A DNA stretch of 64,000 nt from Myxocyprinus asiaticus (GCF_019703515.2 NC_059379.1:23177880-23241879); one strand, 5' to 3'; numbered from the stretch's first letter, positions 1 to 12,056 are shown. Made by a program: numbers and translations. The notes: generated by a model not told the origin, from the letters alone.

Positions 1-639
1 CAGTAACCATAAACAAATTATGGCATTTTTCATGAGAAAAACACATTCTGAAATTAAATTGTATTCTCTCACTACTATATTGATATAAATTCATGGTAAA
101 TATTTTTTAAATATCTGTGTTGTGTGGATTGAATCCTTACAATTTCTGTCTGTTCATTGTGCAGATTTCTCCTTTATTGCTTTTTAGTGCTGTTTAGAAT
201 GTTGGGGCCGTTTAATACCATTTTAAAATGGTTTAATCATTGACACATTATGGGCTTTCATAGAGGTTTTAAGAAAATAATCAATGCCGAATTTGTGAGC
301 TCTGTTTATGATAATCTGCGCGTCTGAGCGCTCGAGACAAGTCCACGTGTAAATGCACGTCTCTGCGCTGATCTGTCCATTGAGCAGCGCTGACTGATCT
401 TGGTAAAGCTGTTGCCATTTGATATTTCTCATACGGAACAAAAAAAAAACGACAGCACAATCAGAGAGTCAGCCAAATTTATAGTCGCACCAATGCGACC
501 TCTTGCAAAGTTTAATCAAACTATTAGGAAAAATGGTTGAAAAATTAGTCTCAGTTCGGAGCCTTGATTTATTTTGTGGAATCTGATAATGTTCCACGGC
601 ACACCTGACAATTTTTGCACAGTGGTTGGGAAACACTGA
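1..639. other. unassigned AT-rich DNA, probably snx29 intron
   Basis: No exon, RNA gene or clear transposon was recognised. A moderately GC-rich block at about 300-400 gives a short open frame on the minus strand (223-441), but nothing in it resembles a known protein. It lies just beyond the 3' end of the antisense L1 remnant and could be part of another decayed repeat. Confidence 0.4.
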
Positions 640-1100
640 TCTAGAGAGTGTCGAATAGAATCAATGTAAAATCTTAAATTGCATAAGGCGCACCCTTGAA
701 TCTCTAGATGCAGACTTGACATTTTTTAGAATCCTAGCCCACACGCCCTCCTCCAATACCAAGATTAAATCTTTCTCCCATAATCTCTTGAGAGAAGTTG
801 AAGCTCCGTCCCCCAGACTCTGAATTAGCAGGGAGTAATACACTGATGCCTCATGACCTTTTCCAAAAGCAGTAATCACAACTCCCAGAGTATCTACCGC
901 TTTAGGGGGGTGTATGCTACTCCCAAAAATAGTACAGAGCAGGTGGCACAGTTGGAAATACCTAAAGAATTGAGACCTGGGAATCCCAAAATGTTGAACC
1001 ATATTTTCAAAGGATCTCAACACTCCACTCTCATATAGGTCACCGAGCGTATTGATCTCCCTCACAATCCACTCTGTCCAGCAGAAAGGAGACTTATTAA
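640..1100 (-). mobile_element. L1-clade LINE remnant, 3' part (left half, split by Tc1)
   Basis: Read on the minus strand, this matches the ORF2 C-terminal region of the larger LINE at about 43840-44260. Shared segments include ENMVQHFGI, FGSSIHPPKA, GKGHEASVYYSLLIQSLGD and LVLEEGVW. It is one piece of a single LINE copy whose 5' continuation lies at 2471-3072, the two being separated by the Tc1-like element at 1103-2468. The lower boundary is approximate: similarity fades near 640-660, so the last part of ORF2 and the 3' tail are missing. It is antisense to snx29. Confidence 0.85.
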
Positions 1101-1102
1101 TA

Positions 1103-2468
1103 CTTGCAATGGCATGCAAAATTTGGGCACCCCTGATCAAAATTTCTGTTGCTGTGAATAGCTAAGCGAGCAAAAGATGGCCTTATTTCCAAAAGGCTTA
1201 AAGGTAGAGATGACACATTTCTTTAATAGTCTTGCATGCACTGCTCTTTTGAGGTCTATCCACAGATTTTCGATGATGTTTAGGTCAGGGGACTGTGATG
1301 TATGGCATGGCAAAACTTTCAGCTTGCGCCTCTTGAGGTAGTCCATTGTGGATTTTTAGGATCATTATCCTGTTGTAGAAACAATCCTCTTTTCATCTTC
1401 AGCTTTTTTGCAGATGGTGTGATGTTTGCTTCCAGAATTTGCTGGTATTTAATCCATTCTATCCTCTACCAGTGAAATGTTCCCCTGTGCCTCTGGCATC
1501 AACACAAGTCCAAAGCATGATCGATCCACCCCCGTGCTTAACAGTTGGAGAGGTGTTCTTTTCATGAACTTCTGCACCCTTTTTTCTCCAAACATACCTT
1601 TGCTCATTGCAGCCAAAAAGTTATATTTTAACTTCCTCGGTCCACAGAACTTGTTTCCAAAATGCATCATGCTTGTTTAGATGTTCATTTGCAACTTCTG
1701 ATGCTGAAATTTGTGGTGAGTATGCAGGAAAGGTTTTCTTCTCATGACTCTTCCATGAAGGTCATATTTGTGCAGGTGTCGCTGCACAGTAGAACAGTGC
1801 ACCACTACTCCAGAGTCTGCTAAATCTTCCGTACGGTCTTTTGCAGTCAAACAGGGGTTTTGATTTGCCTTTCTAGCAATCCTACGAGGAGTTCTCTCTG
1901 AAAGTTTTCTTGATCTTCCAGACCTCAACTTGAACTCCACCGTTCTGGTTAACTGCCATTTCTTAATTACATTATGAACTGAGGAAACGGCTACCTGAAA
2001 ACACTTTGCTATCTTCTTATAGCCTTCCCCTGCTTTGTAAGCATCAATTATTTTAATTTTCAGAGTGCTAGGCAGCTGCTTAGAGGAGCCCATGGCTGCT
2101 GATTGTTGGGACAAGATTTAAGGAGTCAGGGTATGTATAAAGCTTTGAAATTTGCATCACCTGGCCTTTCCAAATGATGATTGTGAACAAGCCATAGCCC
2201 TAACTAGCTAATTAAGGTCTGAGACCTTGGTAAAAGTTATCTGAGAGCAATCTTAATCTGAAATCTCTTAGGGTGCCCCAACTTTTGCATGGTGCTGCGT
2301 TCCCTTTTTTCTAACCCTAACCCTTACACTAATATTGCTTAAAATGTTGAAAAGAATGTTTCATCTTTAACTTTATGCCTTTTGGAGATCAGTTCATCTT
2401 CTACTCACTTAACTATTCACAGCAACAGAAATTTTGACCAAGGGTGCCCAAACTTTTGCATGCCACTG
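1103..2468 (-). mobile_element. Tc1-like transposon inserted into the L1 remnant
   Basis: The element is 1366 bp and is flanked by TA at 1101-1102 and 2469-2470. It has inverted ends: the sequence TTTGGGCACCC followed by TTTCTGTTGCTGTG near the left end is mirrored near the right end, and similarity extends inward for roughly 120 bp. The left tip differs slightly (CTTGCAATGG against CAGTGG). The flanking LINE sequence is continuous once the element and one TA are removed, and the intact LINE at 43838-43850 confirms the empty site. The transposase gene inside is broken. Confidence 0.93.
1137..2114 (-). pseudogene. Tc1-like transposase pseudogene
   Basis: The minus-strand reading begins with MGSSKQLPSTLKIKIIDAYK (preceded by an alternative upstream Met), followed by the paired helix-turn-helix DNA-binding region with GYKKIAKCFQVAVSSVHN and a GRSRKLSERTPRRI linker typical of Tc1 transposases (about residues 1-145). 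The frame then breaks near 1680. A second open block covers 1449-1670, and a third at 1137-1346 holds the C-terminal SQSPDLNIIENLWIDLKRAV motif that carries the final Glu of the DDE triad. At least two frame changes separate the blocks, so no full-length enzyme of about 340 residues can be made. In life it would cut and paste the element at TA sites. Confidence 0.85.
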
Positions 2469-2470
2469 TA

Positions 2471-3072
2471 CATAATTTTGGGTTCAGCCATATGGCTCGA
2501 AGCAACATTTAAATAAATGTCTGAATTAAACATTCTGGACACTTTGTCCATACCACATGCAAATGTGGGATAACAGGGTGTCACTTAACTTCTCCGGTTA
2601 GTTTGATAGATAGGCTTTGCAATGGCGAAATAGGGGCAAGAACTTCCTGTTCAATACAAAACCAGGGAGGGGCTCTCTCAGGTGGAAGCGGCAAATGAGC
2701 CAAATATCTGAGACCGAATGCATAATAATAAAACAAAATCTTGGGTAGGCCTAGCCCACTTTTGTCAGTCGGCCTATGTAACTTACTGAAGTGTAATCTG
2801 GGATGTTTACCATTCCAAATGAAGGACTTCGCTATGCTATAAAATTGCTTGAAATAAGAGAGGGGGACATCTATAGGGAGAGATTGTAGCAGGTAATTGA
2901 ATTTTGGAATACAATTCATTTTAATAGCATTAACCTTCACACTCAGAGATAAATGTTATGAAGCCCACCTGTCCACATCACTTGAAAAACTTTTTATTAA
3001 AGGGTCAAAATTAACTCTAACTAAATCACACAAATTTGCTGGGAATTAAATACCCAATTACTTAATGCCCTG
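2471..3072 (-). mobile_element. L1-clade LINE remnant, reverse transcriptase tail (right half)
   Basis: The minus-strand reading at 2581-2940 contains IPKFNYLLQSLPIDVPLSYF, SIAKSF, WNGKHPRLHF, LGLPKILFYYYAF and APPWFCIE, nearly the same as 43380-43720 of the larger LINE. Nucleotide similarity runs from the TA at 2469 up to about 3072 and then stops, so the copy is truncated at its 5' side after the YADD-containing part of the reverse transcriptase. Together with 640-1100 it forms one old copy of the same subfamily as the element at 39693-45015. Confidence 0.88.
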
Positions 3073-4137
3073 TATATGATGATATATTAATGAAAATTAA
3101 GGAAAGCTAAAAATGGGATAAATATGTACATTTCTCAGTAGAAGCTATTAATTTTTATACATTAATTTTATACAGGTTTTAGTGTGGTTACTTCAGCTTT
3201 TACCTTATATTCCATGGATTTGATCCTAGTGAGGAACAAACAAGAATTTATGAAGGCAGACACTGATGTGAAAATGTTCTTTTACTGACATTTTATAAAT
3301 CGTATGATGATTTTATATAATCGTATGGCAAATTATTGTACATTCAAATTTAGTATGATTCCACACATTTTTTATTAATGAGACCCCTGGTGGGTAAACT
3401 TCATAGATTATCTTGATCTCACAAAGAATATATTCCACACTCACATTGTCTTCATATTGCTCATCACATTTATTTTCTCCAGGTAATCACTGACCATCCT
3501 CATGACCCACTTCATTGAGCATTTACTCCAATAAATTAAACGAGAAAATGTTCAAGTTTTTTCATGCTTTAGAGCACTTAGTATGTGATCCTCACAGCAG
3601 CTGGGATGCACAGATGTAGAGTGAGATGATACTGTACTACAGTGCCACAGGCCAGAATCCGAGCACAGAAACTTTGGTACTTTGAGAGAATACGAAGACA
3701 TGGCACTGTCTTAAGGTGACAGGAAGACTTTGACTGATGCTTTGCAGCTGGTGCTCGTTTAAGGACAAACATCTCCATTAATGGTTCCTCATCTTGCCTT
3801 GTGCTTTCATTTGACTCTCTGCTGCACAGAATGTAAAAAGCAGTATGTCAAATGAGTAGGATATCCGAAAACCCAGTATTCATGTTACAGTAGGCAAACA
3901 ATACTCTGATGTCATACTACATCTGTTGATGTTCTGAGGTGTGCAAACAGTGGACACTTTCTGTCCCATAAGACCATGAGGGGGCTGAGGAGCTGCCAGA
4001 TTCTAAGTTGAAATATCAAATATAAAAAAAAGTCAGACACTTTAATTTGAATGGAACATCTCTTTTTAAGTGTAAGTGCTATAGGTAGCAAGAAAGTTGT
4101 TCCTTGTGGTTAAATTGTACTTATTTAACCCTGTAAA

Positions 4138-4140
<3 letters not shown>
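3073..4140. other. AT-rich noncoding DNA, no feature recognised
   Basis: No exon, RNA gene or diagnostic transposon end was found between the L1 remnant and the poly-T tract. Confidence 0.4.

Positions 4141-4174
<34 letters not shown>
4141..4174. repeat. poly-T tract (34 T)
   Basis: An uninterrupted run of 34 T lies just upstream of the SINE at 4228 but outside its target-site duplication. It could be the A-tail of an older minus-strand retroposon. Confidence 0.9.
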
Positions 4175-4176
<2 letters not shown>

Positions 4177-4227
4177 AAATTGTTGATCATGTTGATGATA
4201 TAGAGACTTTAGAAATTAATTTATCAA

Positions 4228-4662
4228 GGGGGCCTGGGTAGATCAGTGGTAAAATACACTGGCTACCACCCCTGGAATTCGCTAGTTCGCTAGTTTGAAT
4301 CCCAGGGCATGCTGAGTGACTCCAGCCAGGTCTCCTAAGCAACCAAAGAGTCACATGGGGTAACCTCCTCGTGGTCGCTATAATGTGGTTCGTTCTCGGT
4401 GGGGCGCGTGGTGAGTTGGGCGTGGTTGCCGTAGTGGATGGCGTGAAGCCTCCACACACGCTATGTCTCCGTGGCAATGCGATCAACAAGCCACATGATA
4501 AGATGCGCGGGTTGACGGTCTCAGACACGGAGGCAACTGGGATTCGTCCTCCGTCACCCGGACTGAGGCGAATCACTATGCGATCATGAGGACTTAAAAA
4601 GCACATTGGGAATTGGCTATTCCAAATTGGGAGAAAAAAATAAAAAATGTAAAAAATATTAA
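4228..4662 (+). mobile_element. tRNA-derived SINE, copy 1, with 11-bp TSD
   Basis: The 435-bp element is flanked by TAATTTATCAA at 4217-4227 and 4663-4673. Its head looks tRNA-like: TAGATCAGTGG resembles a pol III A box and TTTGAATCCC a B box. The middle contains GTAACCTCCTCGTGGTCGCT and CTCGGTGGGGCG. The tail is A-rich. It matches the copy at 35868 over its whole length. I associate this family with the HAmo-type SINEs of cyprinids, but that name is from memory and unverified. It lies in sense orientation in the presumed snx29 intron. Confidence 0.9.
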
Positions 4663-4673
4663 TAATTTATCAA

Positions 4674-7028
4674 ATATGATCAATATTGAAAAATATAGAT
4701 CAAAGAACATTTGGGTCCAAGGACAATGACAACGTGCTATGAACAAACTATCATACATACTTGATAAAAATATTGGAATTTGGACACAGCCTTTGTTTCT
4801 AGCACAAAACTTTGAGTGGAGGATGAGACTACCACTTCTGACCAGCTGCTTGCTGTGTACTGAATTATTCACAGAGCCTCCGCAGGTCCGTGTACATTTA
4901 CTGACCCATTTGTTCTCATCATTGGCCTTTACAACACCTGGTTTGAGACATGAGTAACCATATTTTCTTGTGTGCAAGAGTCTGGAAGGATCTTTATGGT
5001 TCATATCGCATGGTCATTACAGTACCGGCTACCTGCATTATACATTATTGATTCTCCATCATTTGGCTTAAACAAAAGGTTGAGAGAGGCACAGAAATTG
5101 AAGACAGTCTGTTGTCTCTTCAGGCTTCTTGTGTGCAGCTTTAACTGAACTACACATTATCGTTGCATTAAAGATGACAGCCCCAGGAGGATCTGCCCTG
5201 TTCTCATTAACGCAGTGTTTGCCATTTCTGCCTTCACAAGTCAAAGTGAATAAATTATGACTCCTGGATTTTGTATGTATATGCAACATGCCTGGTATGT
5301 GTATGCATGTTTTTTCTTGTGCCTACAGCATGGAAAATGTGCAAGAGAACATGTATGAAATACTTGTGATCTCTCATGCAGGTGGTTCTTATGAAAACTT
5401 TAATTTTCACTTTAAAATCTTGCAATTGTGCAAGTGCTTTTAAGTGCATCACTTTTTTTTATATGTTTTTGGTATGGCCATCAGTGTTAGTGTCTTTATG
5501 CATGTGGTCAATTAAATATGCTTAATGCCATTTTTTTAATGCTGTTATATAATGTATGTAATTTTATATTATAACTGCTTTATTCTGCCTATGTGATTAC
5601 TAAAAACTGATCAAAAGATTTGGAGCTGATTGGTCCTGATCGGAGCCACAGCGCAAGTGTCACACACATACACACTCACACACACAATGCATGCATTTCT
5701 TATTTTACACAAGTAAGATTACGGTCGTAAAGTGTGGGAAATGTTGTTTTATTGTCGAATTACTGCATTACCTTGTTTGCACTTCCCTGCATTTTGATGC
5801 ACTTTGCGAATGCTATTTTTGTGAGTGATACAAGTTAAAAGCATTATGGCTTTAATCTGTTCAATGTCTGTATATATATGCAAATATATTCCACTGTGAG
5901 TGTCATCCACACAAATTGCTTAAAGCAATAATTACACATAGTATTTACATAGGTTTCCCCCCCCCCTTAAAAGCACTTTAACCCATTAACTATAAATAAG
6001 ATTAATCGCAATAAAATATTTTTATCAGTTGAGAGTCCTAGATTTTGGAAATCCTGTTTGGCAAATTGTGGTGGTCAGTGATTAATTTTATTGCTTTACT
6101 AAAAAATAGAATGAATATTAACTGTGGGTAAATAAGTACCAGTTTTTATTTGTAGGATGAATGAGACTATTTCTCCATGCAAAAAGCAATGTTAAACATA
6201 CCACCACTTTGTTCGTACCCTGAACAACCTTCAGTACAGCGGTCAACGTGATAAATCACCCCTTGCTCTCCTCTTTCAGTCATAACTGTTTAATTCTCAT
6301 GAAGAATATGATTGATTGTGTTGTGCTTCACTGTACCAGCTTGAACCACACTCGCACTTTGTTGTCTTCTGAAAACATGTCCCTTTCGTTCAAGTCTTTG
6401 CACATGTCCATATATGCTGCACATATGATTCTACAAGAGAGAATGCAAACACAATTCTCTGTAGACCACCAGCTAGCTAAAGCCATCCCTTCATACAGAC
6501 AATAGCTTGTGAAAATGGAGGAGCACACCAGCAAGTGATTATTGGCTGTGATGGCAGCGTCTGGCAGTGATTTCTGTGTCTCATCACTCTCGAAGAGAGG
6601 CGATCAAGCAGAACTGTGCTTGAGGAATTTGGAGAGAAGCCTGTCATTTAAGAAAAGTAACAATACTGGCCCAAAGACAGAAACCTGAAAAAACAATTTG
6701 CAAAGAAACACTCCACTCTCTTAAAAGATCACTAGGCACTTTGTTGGTTTTGTCTCAAGTTGTTTGCTTGAATTGCAGGCCAATGTTTGTGTTAACAACT
6801 CATAAGAAAATCTTATTTAAGCTGTACACATTAAAGGCTTAAAACATCAGTTTTAGTATCTTGTCATCCTGATAGAATCCAATTAGGAGCATAATAACGT
6901 CCTCAGACTAGGAATGAGTTAGAAGTAAGCCTTTTTACTTAAAACAAAGAGAACAAGTGTCTTTTGAAACTGTCTTTGTTTCTTTTTTGTCTGCATCACA
7001 TACAGTAGCAAAATCTCCATTATTGATC
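4674..7028. other. intronic DNA, no gene recognised
   Basis: An AT-rich stretch with short CA-rich patches (about 5660-5690) and a run of C near 5957-5966. Small open frames here, such as 6248-6505 and 4594-5004 on the minus strand, show no recognisable motif, and the larger ones overlap the SINE or its flanks. Confidence 0.4.
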
Positions 7029-7054
7029 TTTTTTTTTTTTTTTTTTTTTTTTTT
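7029..7054. repeat. poly-T tract
   Basis: An uninterrupted run of 26 T in intronic DNA. Confidence 0.9.
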
Positions 7055-7290
7055 ACAATTTATCCTTTTAGATATAGTTTAGTGCAATAGAGCGCAACCG
7101 TGCCTGCCCACTTTTTCAGCCTTCTTGGTCCAGATGTATTTTCCCCATTCATATTTTTCCATAGGGATTTCATAAAATCCTTCATAAAAAGTTTTAAGCC
7201 ATTAGCCAAATTGAAAACAATGGAAAAAATATCAAACTATTTAAAGTTGTTGATTAGAAGTATTGAAACATATATACTATATTTCTACTG

Positions 7291-7444
7291 TATATATTTA
7301 AGCAATATCACACAAGCAAGAGTGCGATATGGCCCTAAATCAGCACTGCTGTAATTGCCTATGGCACTCAACCTGCGGCTGAATCACAGCAGTGCTAATG
7401 TAGGGCCATATAGCACAATTGCGAGTGTGATATTGCTTATATAC
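7291..7444. repeat. hairpin-forming inverted-repeat element (MITE-like)
   Basis: The left arm runs from TAAGCAATATCACAC through GATATGGCCCTA and AGCACTGCTGT. The right arm is its reverse complement, with ACAGCAGTGCTAATGTAGGG and GTGTGATATTGCTTA. The arms are about 65-70 bp with few mismatches around a short loop near 7360-7375. This is a compact foldback element; no transposase is present. Confidence 0.85.
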
Positions 7445-7676
7445 AACAGTTCAATGAACAAGTACGTTTAAAAAGAATTAGGAAAAACAAAGTACGGTCA
7501 TAAAAAACGCATTTGTGCATGGAACTACTTTCTTACGCAACGGATCAGAATCTGCCGTTGCTGGTTCAAACCAAATGATGCATCCAAGCCTTCGTTAGTA
7601 TTTCAAAAATGTCACTTTACAACGTATCATGGCTTGGGCTGTTTCTAACAAGTTATTGGAGAAATAAGGATGTGTT

Positions 7677-7689
<13 letters not shown>

Positions 7690-7723
<34 letters not shown>
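7690..7723. repeat. (GA)n microsatellite
   Basis: About 17 uninterrupted GA/AG dinucleotide units preceded by a short TG-rich tract. Confidence 0.95.
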
Positions 7724-7726
<3 letters not shown>

Positions 7727-8389
7727 AGCGTCTGCGATCACCTGTCTCTCCCAAGCAGAGATGCTGTATTGTGTTAGTCAGCTTTCTGAAGATAATGTCA
7801 TTTTGGTGAAATGCATCCTATTTTTTCAGTGGAAAAATAGCCATTCAAGCAAGGGTCATTTACTATAGAAACTGCAATGTCCTCTGCCATTTTGAACAGT
7901 ACGTCCGCTCCAATGTGGAAAGTCTGGTAAGAGGTGAGCGCCTTGAGTTTGTGTAATTATTCAGTCTGTTGTGTCTCAGCTGTGATGAGCCTTAATGCTG
8001 AAGTTGTTATTTTAAAGCCGTTTAAAGCTATTTCCTAGCTTTAGTAATGTAGTAGTAATACGAGCGATCACGGAGTGCTGTTGAATATAAACACTGAGTG
8101 ACGCTGACTCACTTCACGTCACTAAGTGGCTCATATTACTCACGAAATTGGTCTTTTGCCGCCTTCTGCTGGCTAAAATATGTAATGTCACAAAATTAAA
8201 TGTAAAGAGACATATCACTTAACACATATGCACTGCACTTACACTTTAGTTTAGAACAGCACAAACACAAGCGGCGTGATACACACAGTGAAGCGTCCGA
8301 GTGGTGAAGGTGTGAGATCATCAGTACTCATGGAACATCTCTCGTCCAATCAGATTCGAGGAACGGAACTAACTGTTGTGTATATGGCT

Positions 8390-8975
8390 TTGTCTCGTTT
8401 GGACTGCTTCATCCTCCGGAGGTTGCATTTGTCTGCCGTATACGTCATCGAGGCTGTCTCGTTTCATAAAAGCGAGTAGGACACTTCGAATGCAGCCTTC
8501 GAATGCGACCTTTTTTAACGGGAATTCGGAGGATGCATGAGGTGTATCCTTCATGGGCACTCACAACCCACAATTGTTTGCTTCAACGGAAATTTCTAAA
8601 AAAAATTATGCCAATTTGCCTATAAATATGATGTTCAAACGCAATTAATGTTAATTCCCAAGTTGAAGTACCTCAGTAGATGGATGCAGAGTATATAATA
8701 TTTATAATTATATTAATATATAATTAAAATAAAGTATTATAGACTATAAGTACACATGTAAAATCTATTTTCTTTTCTCTCTACATCATAACTCTCCTAA
8801 AATTTACCTCACACATTCCCTTCTAAAGGGACTTTGTTCCCTTCTCACTCAAAACGCTCGTGTTTGTTAATGAGTGGCATGCTGTCATAGCAACCATGTA
8901 ACGTTCTGTTTCCGTTTGTCCTACGAAGGCCGTCTCGTTTAAACGAGGCTGCGGTATACATATTCCTTCAGACTC
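8390..8975. repeat. possible MITE with diverged palindromic ends
   Basis: Two GC-richer blocks share the segments GTCTCGTTT and CCGTATAC, in opposite orientation (around 8435-8465 and around 8930-8957). They enclose about 400 bp of AT-rich DNA. This resembles the two ends of a degenerate inverted-repeat element. Boundaries are uncertain. Confidence 0.35.
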
Positions 8976-11440
8976 GAATTATACTATTACAGGTTTATTC
9001 AGACCTCCTCACATGCGTTCTAGATGTGCACATCCACTGTTGACGTTTTTACCTTTGTCTCCTGTTGTTTACCGGTGATTACATCTTCTAGCGCATCTTC
9101 GTGACAACAACTGCTCAAATGTGAGTGTTGCTACCTTTTGAACCCACTAATTAGTGCAAATAATTTCAGGCATATGCGCAGTCTGCGCCTTCAAAGATGC
9201 ACGGTTAGAAAAATCGAGATGCACGCGTTCAGTGCTCGAGCACTCTGCTGCTGATGACAAGAAATTGCATCACGCGTCCTGTACGCGAACACCCAGCATT
9301 CGTGTTTGACCGAAGTATACTTTAGGCTTAAGTAAACGTTAATAATCTTATGGAATTTTTGGGGGGATTTTTACTTTCTGTTACGCTCTATTAATGCCCG
9401 TACAGTAGTTGTGCAATTAAATGTTCAACAAGCACTTATGGGTGTTGTTTTCAGGTGTCCACTTACTTTTAGTTATAGTATATGTGTAGTATCGAATGTA
9501 ATGCTGAGTGGGATTTTGGACCAAAGAGATTGCATTGTGGGCCGGGTTACCCAGCATGAATAGAAACTAAACAACTGATAAAATGTGCTGTTGCTTAACA
9601 TGGGTGTGGCTGGTTAGGACAAAAACTTATATTTACTGGTTAGGACACGTTAATATACAAAATAATTAATTAATAATGAAAATTACTTGATGTTATTGTT
9701 CAATTTTAAGTAAACAAAGAGTAAATATTAGTTTTCTGTGTCATAGTTCTCATCTTTTAACCTTTAAAGAGGGTTTCTGAGATAACATGTGCCCTTTAAA
9801 CAGAGCATTAAATTAGCCTTGGCAGGCACAGTTCTCATGGGTAAGCTGATCTGACAGCAGTGATCTCCACATATCCCGTATCATAATCAACTTTTATGCC
9901 TTTTCATGCCTGTTGGAGATGGATCACCATTAGAACGTCATGCCCTAACAACACACTAATGCTGAAATGCTGGGTGACAGTGGTTTAGATGGCATGCAAA
10001 CACACACACACATACTCTAATACACTTCCTAACGCTCTTTATTATTGCTTGGTGATTGAGCCGTTGTTTTCTGGATTGGGTAACACTACAATTAGAGCAT
10101 TCAAAGTAGTCAACTTTCTCTCAGCACACATAACTGATGTTACACACACACACACACACTCATAGAGGCAAGAACTGGAGCATCAGGGCCAATTAACCAG
10201 CCATCAAGGGGACATTAATAACAGTTCAATCCTTCTCTCTTTCACTCATTGTCCTTTGTGCTATCTCATCTGCTTTTGATGTCACCCCCGCCACTGCACT
10301 GACTTTGATCTTGTGATCAATCAGCTTGATATATGCTGGCTATAATCATGATGCTGATATTTTGATGCTGTAAATTGTTTGGAAAACAAAAGAAGAAATT
10401 TTTAATAATATACTGGCTTGCTTTTTTCTGGCAATTCCATTGAATGGGGACTAGAGCTTTCACGCTTTAAATAGGATGCAAAAGCACAGTAAAAGTACAC
10501 CTTGTGTGCTATATTCCAAGTATTCCAAAGGCATACTATTGCTTTTTGCAATGAATAGACCCAGATTGAAGTTGATATTCACTTAAAATCTTGGCATCCA
10601 CCCTAGCTCTCTTTGACTCGTTCATGAGAGAAGTAACATTTTCCAACATAGTCTCATGACAACTCTAAATTCAATGCGCATGACAGTTGTACTGTTAATG
10701 AAGAACCTGTAAGACTCGTCTTGTTCCAAACCCCAGTGTTTTCTTTTTTCCGTGGTACACAACAGTTATTTTCCTATTAAAATCATGGGAAGGTTTGGGT
10801 AAGGGGTTAGACTTTATTTTTAGGTTTAGGGGTTAAAAATTGGAACAAATTGTAATAATACTGTTCATTGGTTTACTTATTTTCTCTATGGGAGTAAAAG
10901 TTGTATGCTTTTGTACAAGCCAACTCGTATGATTTTCGGCTTCTCGTTCTATTATTATGACTTGTCATGACACTGGGTTGCGTTATCCAGTTTGTATATG
11001 AATACGGTACACAAAACTGATTGGAGTTTGTAGTTCATGAATCTGACTGATCTGTTCAATGACTCAATGATTTGGTCACAACAGTTCTCGAGATGAGAGC
11101 TCACTGGAGGGTAGGATTATCAATAAATAAAACAGACATTTTTTTTGTCTGTTTCTCACACAAAGGTGTCACATGGCATCTGAAGACTAAGAATATGGCA
11201 CATTAGTCATATGGACCACTTGAATTATACTTTTATATTGCTTCTGTGTTTTTTAAAGCTTGAAAGTTTCAGTCCTTATATATTGTAATTACATAGAAAT
11301 ACTCTAAGCGACCAGTACATACTCTCTTTGTGGCTGCAGAAAGAAAGTGATACAGGTTTAGAACATCTATTTTTGTTTCTGTTTGATGGTCTGTTCATTT
11401 AAGACATTGTTAGTGTCTGTGTGTGTATGTGCATTTCCAG
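8976..11440. other. intronic DNA upstream of the snx29 PX exon
   Basis: No further exon could be supported. There are CA tracts at about 9998-10010 and 10143-10158, and a GGTTTAGG-rich patch near 10795-10835 inside a probable decayed repeat (about 10640-10990). Confidence 0.4.
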
Positions 11441-11580
11441 GATGCCAAGTTCGTGGAGGAGAGAAGGAAACAGCTGCAGTCTTACCTGCGCATTGTGATG
11501 AATAAACTGATCCAGACACTGCCTAAATTCACTTCCCAGCCCACCAAGGAGACCTTACTGCAGTTACTGCCATTCTGCAA
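11441..11580 (+). CDS. snx29: snx29 penultimate coding exon (end of PX domain)
   Basis: A 140-base exon with a pyrimidine-rich acceptor ending in AG just before 11441 and a GTGAGC donor at 11581. It is open in one frame for 46 codons plus two bases. It starts DAKFVEERRKQLQSYLR and continues into a helix with MNKLIQTLPKF and LLQLLPFCK. I recognise this as the C-terminal helices of the PX domain of sorting nexin 29, a RUN and PX domain protein expected to bind phosphoinositide membranes of the endosomal system. The exon ends in the middle of a codon, and the phase fits the terminal exon at 18382 exactly (AA joined to G gives Lys). Codon use is GC-richer than the surrounding AT-rich DNA, as expected for a conserved exon. 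Upstream exons encoding the RUN, coiled-coil and main PX parts were not found in 1-11440 and probably lie left of the window. Confidence 0.87.
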
Positions 11581-11855
11581 GTGAGCAAATGCACACACAA
11601 ACACACACAACAATTCACATGCATTAACCATGAACTATAGATGAGGAACATGCAACTCAACTCCATGCATTCTTTATGGCTCTGTATTTCAGTGCCTCAA
11701 TGTAAAATACATGCCAAAGTAGAGTTGTCACTCAAATATGCCAAGCCAATCAAAGTTTCAGATTTCTAAATTAAGAAACAATGCTCAGTCTTCCTTTATT
11801 ATGTGAGATGCACCAAACTAGCATCTTAGAGCCTTTCTGTAAAAGGAAATTTAAT

Positions 11856-12056
11856 TAATAATAATAATAATTCCTTACATTTATATATTGCTTTTCTAGG
11901 CACTCAAAGCACTTTACATAGTATAGGGGGAATCTCCTCAACCACCACCAGTGTGGAGGATCCACCTGGATGATGCGACGGCAGCCATAGTGTGCCAGAA
12001 TGCCCACCACACACCATCTATTATTATTATTATTATTATTATTATTGTTATTGCTA
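11856..12056. repeat. short dispersed repeat bounded by TAA/TTA triplet runs
   Basis: A core with CACTCAAAGCACTTTACA, GGAATCTCCTCAACCACCAC and GATGATGCGACGGCAGCCAT lies between a (TAA)n run at about 11856-11871 and a (TTA)n run at about 12021-12050. The triplet runs are complementary, so the unit has inverted-repeat ends. I recognise the core as a widespread teleost repeat but cannot name its class. Confidence 0.6.

Noticed and set aside
1477..1680. Plus-strand frames across 1477-1680 and 853-1038
   Set aside because: These are antisense readings of the Tc1 transposase and L1 ORF2 remnants.
2313..2330. CTAACCCTAACCC, resembling telomere repeats
   Set aside because: Only two units, inside the Tc1-like element; no array or subtelomeric context.
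4228..4310. tRNA-like A and B boxes suggesting a tRNA gene
   Set aside because: Spacing and continuation into a 435-bp unit with TSD show a SINE head; no cloverleaf tRNA was evident.
7681..7723. Open frame through the GA repeat giving an Arg-Glu run
   Set aside because: The protein text is a by-product of the microsatellite.
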